Source: Pycnopodia helianthoides
Lineage: Eukaryota > Echinodermata > Asteroidea > Forcipulatida > Asteriidae
Direction of reading: 5' to 3'
Length of the DNA: 64,000 nucleotides
NCBI GenBank assembly: GCA_032158295.1
Contig: CM063248.1
Location: forward strand, 21,415,273 to 21,479,272
Part shown: piece by piece, positions 57,301 to 64,000 of the stretch
Position numbering within the stretch: position 1 is the first letter of the stretch
How the letters are laid out: every line of letters begins with the position of its first letter
Made by a program: the position numbers and the translations under genes
The notes under the pieces: generated by a model
Told to the model about the DNA's origin: nothing
Seen by the model: the letters and a program-made list of their open reading frames with translations, nothing else
Databases searched by the model: none

Positions 57301-58885
57301 TACATGTAGAAAGATCCTGTTTAAAAATGAATTGTTGAAATCAATGTAAGGTCTTATGAATACATTCAAGTACATGACTGATTGATTAATTTTGCCACAC
57401 TAAACTGTTTTCCGTGCATTTGTGCCAACAAGTTTTTAGAACAGTTAAAAGGATGTGCAATCGATAACAGTGCAAACAGGTTCAATTGATTGATAAATTC
57501 AAGGTGATTGGCAAAACCTACATTTTGTATTAGTTCTATCAGTGAGGTAGAATTCTACCTCCATGGTTCTATCATGTTCATACAAGTGTTGGCCTTGGTA
57601 AAGTTAACTGTTGTCTGTCATGCAGGGTTAAAGGCAATTACTGTACTATACAAAATGGATTCCCCAAGAAAAATGGTCTACTCACACACAATTGCTGTTG
57701 TTTCATGATGTGATGATGATGTTTGCATGTAGTTTATTTATTTATCTTACCTCTGAAAGGTTATCCTCAATACATGTAGTCATGACATTCCAGGATTGTT
57801 GAGCCACTAGAAGTATTTAAATAAGAGAGGGTTCTTTATTTATTATCAGTTTTGAGAGGACATTTCATCAAGGAAGTATACATTTTCTTTGGTGCAGAGC
57901 CTAACAGGAAGTTTTTTCTAAGAGCTGAGTTTTGCCAAACCCTCCATGTCACAAAAATGTCATTGCCAAAAGCTCCATGTGTGCATTACATGTTTTTTTG
58001 TACATTGTACAACACTAACAAATAATTATACTAACAGTAGCTTTACAAAATGATATGATAAATCTAAAACAAATATTTGATTTGTACTATGACATGGACA
58101 GCAGATTGAATTGGGACATTTCCGTTATGGCTTTATTTCAAGAGATGATGGTATTTTCCTTGTGAAAGTAGGCTACATGTAGCATAACACAAGTGCACAC
58201 AATGCATTTAAAATGCTATTTATCACTACAATGTACTTTAGTGTACTTTTTCTGTGTAACATTTTGGAAACAAACAAATTTGGACCCAATTTAAATTAAT
58301 TTTTAACGGAAGCAGTTGAAGACTATAATTGGCTGGCGTCTGTCAATAAATAGACCAAGGGCCTTAGACTAGACACACAGGTGGAGCTGTATGGGTCACC
58401 ATCGTTTCATGACAGTGTGTACTCACTGTACTGTTATTTGTATGCAAGCTCATCATCAGAAGCAGAGAAATCATGGTCAGTTTTGTACCTATCTTGTTGT
58501 TTAGGTTTTTTCTGTCTATGAAATTGTTGGCTTTATCAGTGGCAGCTTCCAAGTTTTCAGGAAGACAAACCTTTCATCCAGTACATGTAGGCTCCCTGGT
58601 TGTAATATTCGCACACATTGTGCTACGATTTTGGATGACTCTGTTCAGGTGTTGAATACCCATAAATAAAAGATCTGATATGATTATCATTTGATGTATG
58701 TTTTACAGTTTGGAGGTATCCGCATATCGGCAAAGCCATCAAAGAAGGCAGACTCGAATGCAAAGCGAGATCAACGATTGCAGACACGTCCCTCAGTGGA
58801 AGATGAAGAAGCTCTGCAGGAATATGAGAGGATCCAGCAACAGCTCACAGACCAGGAGGTGGATGCTGCCTTTGAAAGAATGTTG
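51327..58885 (+). CDS. DIAPH: Diaphanous-type formin, N-terminal exons (3' partial)
   Basis: Exon 51327-51362 encodes MDKKDMSKRSSF. Exon 58709-58885 joins in phase 0 and adds 59 residues, starting FGGIRISAKPSKKADSNAKR and ending LTDQEVDAAFERML before a GTAAGA donor. The basic, Ser-rich start followed by the (L/V)(T/S)D(E/Q)(E/Q)V...FE(R/Q)ML segment matches the N-terminus of diaphanous formins just before their DMNL...K..PLR block and the GTPase-binding domain. The rest (armadillo repeats, FH1, FH2) would lie right of 64000. Known members nucleate and elongate actin filaments under Rho control. FHOD or DAAM formins fit less well. Identity rests on a short match, so it is probable rather than certain. 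Confidence 0.62.
51723..52435. mobile_element. Foldback element with 9-bp target duplication
   Basis: It starts TAGCCCAGGTTGGACTCCTC and ends GAAGTCCTACCAGGGCTA. The flanks are GGTAGAATT (51714-51722) and GGTAGAGTT (52436-52444), a 9-bp duplication with one change. The interior block GAATTGTTCATTTTATCCTT then GGGTTACATTATTTTTGAAA is shared, in reverse, with the 42055-42714 element. It lies in the formin first intron. Confidence 0.85.
52445..52901 (+). other. Intron segment with an unexplained open frame
   Basis: A plus-strand frame is open across 52458-52949, with a charged stretch (KCHVYRGLKFNERDPGKDIR). Parts resemble 54470-54610 weakly. I recognise no domain and it runs into the next repeat, so it is probably a decayed repeat. 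About 52805-52865 (TCTAGCCCAGTGGACTCATC ... CAGAGTCCAGGGTAGA) is another fragment of the foldback termini. Confidence 0.3.
52902..53589. mobile_element. Terminal-inverted-repeat element, AGGCCCCCCAAAAA family
   Basis: Left end AGGCCCCCCAAAAAGGGGTT then CTGTTTC. Right end GAAACAGAACCTTTTTTTTT then TGGCCTTA. Internally there is an imperfect array of GATTGTGCACATTTTTGCCC-like units (about 53275-53420). A fragment of the right end occurs at about 25990-26065. Confidence 0.75.
53590..55640 (+). other. Formin intron, including a partial foldback copy
   Basis: About 54000-54425 repeats the order of 51800-52110 (GGAATTCCAAGACAGCTGGG, TTAGAATTGTTAATTTATTC, AGTATCGATACTGTATTAAT, CAGTTGATATGAAA), so it is a diverged internal copy of the foldback family without clear ends. 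About 53905-53985 holds short CAATCTGCAGATTG palindromes. An open frame at 55052-55429 is unassigned. Confidence 0.5.
55080..55700. repeat. Direct repeats flanking an unassigned open frame
   Basis: TAGACCGCAACAAGTGTGTG at 55081 and AAGACCGCACCAAGTGTGTG at about 55642 share about 50 similar bases (through AAACAGCACTAAAAAATGTCC and CACAGCAGTAAAAATTCCC). They flank a frame of about 125 residues (55052-55429) with no recognisable domain. Confidence 0.4.
56505..56735. repeat. Two-unit direct repeat
   Basis: AAGACGGCGTCCAAAATGGC followed by CGCCATTTT and TTTGCAACCAGACATGTTGT recurs as AAGATGGCATCCCAAAATGG followed by CCACCATTT and TTTGCAACCAGACATGTTGT. The two copies are about 155 bases apart. Confidence 0.75.
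56736..58708 (+). other. Right part of the formin first intron
   Basis: AT-rich intron DNA ending at the acceptor TTTTACAG (58708). No exon is needed between 51362 and 58709, since the join is in phase. Nothing else recognised. Confidence 0.45.
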
Positions 58886-60934
58886 GTAAGATAATAGCGT
58901 ACATGTAGCAGAAGTGCTAAATTTGGTATCTTCCAATACCTTTTCTACCATTGAATTGAACCCAACTCACAGTGTGGATTGACTCTGAGGTACATGTGGG
59001 ACTGAAAGTATTTTTTTTGTTTTTTGTTTGTTTCTATCAGTACACACATGTATATCATTTGAAAAAAAAGTTCCTGTTGTCTGTCTAATGATGGGGTGGT
59101 CCAACTCTCATAGACAGTTGTACAATCTACATGTAACAGCTTTTATTCACAATGTCCTGATGTACATTTCTGTAGTAAGAACGGTTATTTCTTTGTACTT
59201 TACATTAAATCAATGCTTTCATAAAAAGATCCTTGATTCCATCAAGTGCTGTATCTGATGTATTCATGTACTATACATAATACCAGTTTAATGTGATTAC
59301 CAGTTGGTGATTACAAGTACTTTCACACTGCACATAGTGCAAGATGTTCCATCCAAGTGCCTTTGAAAGAGCCTTTTTAAGTATGTGAGCCATGGGCGTT
59401 AGCTTTTAGAATTTCTCATAAATCATACATGTGACCTGAACTTAATCTCAACGAGCCTGAGGGTAGGGCATGACGTCCAGGAACATCCAGACAAAAGTAC
59501 CACAGACCTAACACACTTGTGTAGGTCATAAAATGTTGATGCCATACTTTGCACGTACAGTAAGCAATTCAGGTTGTTATGGTGTTATTTTGAATTTATA
59601 TTGTACACTATGTACAATACAAGTATAATACAATATTGACATAATGTAGTTGTCTATTTGATTTCTGCATACTAAGATTTACATACCATGTACATGTACT
59701 GTACTTTGCATTTGGAAAATTTACCATTTGATAAGGAAATTTACAAAAGTTTGTTTTGTTAAATACATACAAAGGTCTACATGTACATACCAGCTTTTAA
59801 AAACACAATTTTCTTTTATGAAAAGCTTTAAATTTTATTTAAAAAAGAGAATTTATAAAAATTGAAAGTTACATGGTAAATGAAGTTATGTGCACATACA
59901 TTAATTATTGTAAAGACATCTAAACGAGACAAATAGCTGCAGAATATTGGAACAACCTGTTGAATGTCCTCTCTAGTTTCATCGCAAATAATGTTAAAAC
60001 AGCGAGTTTTTTGTGAGTACAAGCAGTACATGCAGGTGTTACCTTATAAATTGCTGAAATTATGAAATCATTTGGTGTGCATAAAAATAACAAAATAGTC
60101 AATAATGCGGGATGTTTTTTTAGATTGAGTAAAGATTGAAAAAATACTTTGCAAAATTGCATGATATTGTTTGTCGTGCTACATTTTGTATTATGATTTA
60201 TAGACACCTTATTACACAATCTGCAGAATGTGAAGTCGTGATTCATTACGTTGTGCATACAGTTCATGTTTATGCACATTCAATTGTATAATTTCATGAG
60301 CAAATATTGTGATGAACTATTTGAAGGAGTGCACAATGGTGCAACCATGGTGGCCTCCATGGTGCAATTAAGTATCACTACATGCACATGTACTACATCC
60401 TGACATTCTCTTTGTCCTGTAGCAGTCCAGCCACAGATTCAGTCAAACTGGTGACCCAAATAAAATAACTGACTGTTTCCTGTCTACTTCCCTTGGAATT
60501 TTAAAGGAAACAATGTTCACGAAGCTGTAGTTGCCCACAATTTGTACTCTAATTATGTTCATGTACTGTGTACATACGTCTTTACAAATTTGCATTTTAT
60601 GTGCAAAGTCATCTTTCAGTAGTACAACATGTGGCCTTTGAGAAAGACTCTGGTTGGGTCAATACATGAGGCCAATAACAATTTTTAGGTAATAAAGTGA
60701 ATTTATAACATAACACATAGTACATGTGCATACCTGTGTTCACCAGGAGAATTGTCATATGATTGTAACAGGTTTGTGCACTGGTTCAGGTTAAAAGTGC
60801 CCATTTAGAAAACACTGAACAAGAGCATCGATCACACAATATAAACAATATTTGGCACCATTCATGTATACAATGTTTGTAGTAAACTTAGTTTGTAGAC
60901 TTTTATGTACGGTCTGATGTATGTTATACTGTAT
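58886..60934 (+). other. Formin second intron, left part
   Basis: AT-rich with many ACATGTACATGT-type palindromes (for example 59688). I find no further formin exon up to the window end. Confidence 0.4.
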
Positions 60935-61922
60935 CAGGGTTCTCCCAACGTACAAGCTATCGTATCGGCCCGATACGCAATTTCTTTTGCCCGATACGCT
61001 GGGAAAAAGGCAGAGTACATTTTTTTCCGCCCGATACGCTTTTCAATTTTTGAAACGTTTTTTCATTGACCGCAACAAACGGTCATACTATATCAGTATC
61101 ACAGTCTGATCTCTGTCCAGTGCCTTGGCCAACGTAATTTATAATCCATCAGTAATGCTTTCTTCGTGTGTGTCTTTGATCTAAGTGTCCGGCCGCTGAT
61201 ATCAATCACGATCATATACAGAAAACAACACATTCCTTTCTTGTGCAGCGAACGATTGAGAAAAGCGCACATGGCCACTGAAGTCAGTTAACTGTTTCCC
61301 TTCGATGCCACGTGCACCTTTTTCTGAAGACGGGTACCAGCGAAACCATGCTCATTCTCGACCCCAAAAGAGCAAGCACGTTGATCACTCGCTCAATCCC
61401 AGATGCGTAATCCGTGCTACAAAAAACATGTGCATACATGTTTAGAGCGGTGTTAGAGCATGTCCGTTTTATTTATGTTTTATAATTGGGGCTACTTGAG
61501 GAAATTTAATTGACAAACAATATATCATGTTTGTAAACAAATTATTTTGACTTCTTTTTAATTTACAGAGAATCTTATTTTCTGTGTAAACTAAAAATAA
61601 ATCAGAATAAATCAGTTGAAATGGGTTCACCACCCATAGGGGAACCCCTGGGTTCACCACTCATAGGGGAACCCCAGGCCATTTTTTTTTAATGAAACAT
61701 CTATTTATGCTATATTAAATAAAAATGCCTTTGTTTGACCATTATAATGCAATTTAAAAGGCTCTAAAATGCACCAGATTGCAGCAGAGAGCATCTAGAA
61801 CTTCAAATTTTAAGGGCCCCGGACCCCACGCCGCAAGGGGTTTTGCGCTCGCATGCTTGGATTGTAACTTAGCCAGATTGAAAAGCCCCACAGTTTAAAA
61901 AAAAATCCTGGGGAGAACCCTG
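60935..61922. mobile_element. Terminal-inverted-repeat element, CAGGGTTCTCC ends, 5-bp duplication
   Basis: It starts CAGGGTTCTCCCAACG and ends CTGGGGAGAACCCTG, flanked on both sides by TGTAT (60930-60934 and 61923-61927). It is 988 bases with no transposase. Inside, CCCGATACGC occurs repeatedly in the left part, and GGGTTCACCAC(C/T)CATAGGGG is tandemly doubled near 61624-61675. The superfamily is uncertain. Confidence 0.85.
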
Positions 61923-62295
61923 TGTATGTACAGTCCCTACTGACTGGATTGAACTATTTTGACAACATGAACATATTTCTCCAATTTCCGATTTCTGTTA
62001 ACTGACAGTGGACATCACACATTCCATACACTATGAATCATGGTTTTTATCAAAAGATTGATGTTTGGTATCAAGGTTATGAAAGGCTGGTTGAAAGGGA
62101 TCTGTGTACATCATTGTACACATAAATAGAGCCTCTTGTATACCTTGCTTGTTTTGTGTTTGTACTTTTGTATTTGTACTTTTGTACTTGTATAATGTAT
62201 GCTCACAGGCTGACAGTTGATTTTGTTGAACCATAACTTTATAAAGGATTTGTTCACAGCAAATTACAAAATTAAACCAATTGCATAGGGTACAT

Positions 62296-62686
62296 TAGCT
62301 CTGGTGTTTCTGATCAGCAGAGTGTGGGTTCGAGTCCCGGTCGTGACACTTGTGTCCTTCAGCAAGACACTTAACCATTGTTGCTGCGTCCTTCGGATGG
62401 GACGTAAAGCTGTAGGTCCCGTGTGTTGTGTAATGCACGTAAAAGAACCCAGTACACTTATCGTAAAGAGAAGGGGTTTGCCCTGGTGTTCCTGGCTTGA
62501 TCAGCAGCATATTGCGCCACAACACCTTGTAAACCGTTACATGGTGCTATAAATGAATAGGCCTCATACACATTCAAAAACGTAGCTCCACATACCTACA
62601 TGTAGCAGGAATAAAATATATACATTAGCGCCTTGTATCCTTTGGCGCTTTATAAATACAGACTTTATTATTATTATTATTATTAA
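62296..62686 (+). mobile_element. tRNA-derived SINE, plus orientation, 5'-truncated head
   Basis: It begins within the tRNA-like head (TCTGATCAGCAGAGTGTGGG, B box GGTTCGAGTCCCGG). It continues with CACTTGTGTCCTTCAGCAAG, CCTTCGGATGGGAC, and ends GCGCTTTATAAATACAGACT followed by (TTA)n. The body matches the 25.2 kb copy. It lacks the A box. Confidence 0.85.
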
Positions 62687-63171
62687 TACATTGCCCGGTC
62701 ACTCTCAGTGTTACGTTTTACGTTTGTATTCTAAAAATACCATAGCTATCAAAAATGTCAATTTGTAAATTATCATAATTTATAATTCTAATAGCATTAC
62801 TAGTAAAATAACCCCCATAGAGAAAATCTTCTGTACAAAATCATTCTGCAAATGAAACGCATAAGTACTTGTTGTCTTATTAAACACAAACTACTGAATT
62901 GAAGTTACAGTGCTTGTTTACCCTGGCCAAAGAAATTCTGGTTCTTGCTCTTTGCCTACATGTAGGCTGACCCCTGGATTGCAGATACTGTGTTAATTAG
63001 TAACACTTAATCTCATCACAGTTATTGTTAAATCAGTTACCTGTGTGACCTTTTACATTGTGTCCTGTCATGCCTGTGTGGACTTGACTTGACAAAACAG
63101 GATTGATGTTGATGGGCCAAGGGATTCTGAGATTACAACATTGATGAAAGTCACTGTTATGCAATTGGTGC
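62687..63171. other. Intron DNA, nothing recognised
   Basis: AT-rich, no conserved frame or element ends seen. Confidence 0.35.
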
Positions 63172-63343
63172 TCGATATGGGGCAGAGGGTACCCCCCCCT
63201 ATTGTGTCTTCATTGTGTGCTTGGAATCTCAGGAATTCTTTTGAGGATTTTTTTTTTGGGGGGGGGGGAGTTCTATACAAGAGGAAAATAGTGTGTTATA
63301 GTACGGGAACATTGGGGGGGGGAACCCTCTGCCCCATATCGGG
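63172..63343. mobile_element. Short terminal-inverted-repeat element
   Basis: CTCGATATGGGGCAGAGGGT followed by ACCCCCCCC at the left pairs with GGGGGGGGAACCCTCTGCCC then CATATCGGG at the right. The interior has a further G run (63251-63268). Confidence 0.7.
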
Positions 63344-64000
63344 CAGGCTATACTGTTATGATACAGCTGGGTGTGCACCAGTGTAACACTAACATCAGCA
63401 CCCAATTCCTTAAAATAACACCACAATAACTTATAAATGTAAGTTGGAAAGACGAACCTGTTTGTTTCTTTTTGCTTGACAGGTTTTTTTTTAGTCCACT
63501 TGTTTTTTTACAGTCCACTTGTTTTTGTACATACAAATATTCTACTTAAAGAAGTGCAGTGTAATGATGCGCTTGTTTAGTACCATTGTACCTTCATTTC
63601 TTATTTATCACGGGGACACATTTTTTCAATGGTGCCCAGTGATAATAGTTACATTAATTTATTAAAAAAATTGTTTTTCCAGTAAAAGCGTTATTTAAAT
63701 AACAGTATCACAGTAAATAAACATTGATATGAAGCAAAGTAAGAACAAACATAAAATAAAAACAATAAATCTAGGACAGCCAGTAACCTACAATAGACCA
63801 TAAAATACAAACAATATACCATAAAATACAAACAATATACTAAATATATAAAAAAGAAAAAAAATGTACCTAGTGTACCAATATTAGACAATACGAAACT
63901 GAGCAGGACATACCCATACAATTACATTCAAATCACATTGTAAATTTAGGTATTTTAAAGTTAGGCTGTTCCAATTTATTAGAAAGTTTACGGATTGCGG
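63344..64000. other. Intron DNA with simple repeats
   Basis: A TTTTTTTAGTCCACTTG unit is doubled near 63483-63525. A TACAAACAATA(T/C)A(C/T)-type unit is repeated near 63808-63842. No gene seen. Confidence 0.4.

Overview
This window is animal nuclear DNA: AT-rich, with short coding exons separated by long introns, canonical GT..AG splice sites, tRNA-derived SINEs, and many short inverted-repeat DNA elements. The repeat mix (TTAA-flanked elements starting AGGCACTGGACAC or AGGAACATTACAG, and palindromic elements starting GGGCCCAATTTCAT) looks to me like an echinoderm, most likely a sea star. That is recognition from memory, not a search.

Six genes can be read from exons that splice in frame. 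Left to right they are: the C-terminal end of an unrecognised conserved protein (+, 1-1381); SPATA4, a CH-domain axonemal/sperm protein (-, 6038-9222, six coding exons, 284 aa); MITD1, an ESCRT-III binding cytokinesis protein (+, 10711-12271, five coding exons, 247 aa); a PP2C-family Ser/Thr phosphatase (+, 24963-36907, eight coding exons, 316 aa) with a likely N-myristoylation signal; GEMIN8 of the SMN complex (+, 44041-45663, three coding exons, 245 aa); and a histamine N-methyltransferase-like enzyme (-, 48115-50554, three exons, 312 aa). The first two coding exons of a diaphanous-type formin (+, 51327-58885) follow, and that gene runs off the right edge.

SPATA4/MITD1 and HNMT-like/formin are head-to-head pairs, each with one GC-richer upstream region between them. 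GEMIN8 and the HNMT-like gene converge. The genes share no pathway and this is not an operon or gene cluster.

The rest is intron and intergenic DNA dominated by non-autonomous elements. These include two TTAA-target families, a foldback family with 9-10 bp target duplications (two full copies and fragments), a CAGGGTTCTCC element with 5 bp duplications, a GGCCCCCCAAAAA family, tRNA-derived SINEs, a tRNA-like foldback inside GEMIN8, and a striking inverted array of TCGCCCC units inside a SPATA4 intron. I found no CRISPR array, no intact transposase and no rRNA gene. The more notable observations are the changed substrate-pocket residues in the HNMT-like enzyme, the foldback families, and the inverted TCGCCCC array. 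I saw no convincing wholly new biological system.
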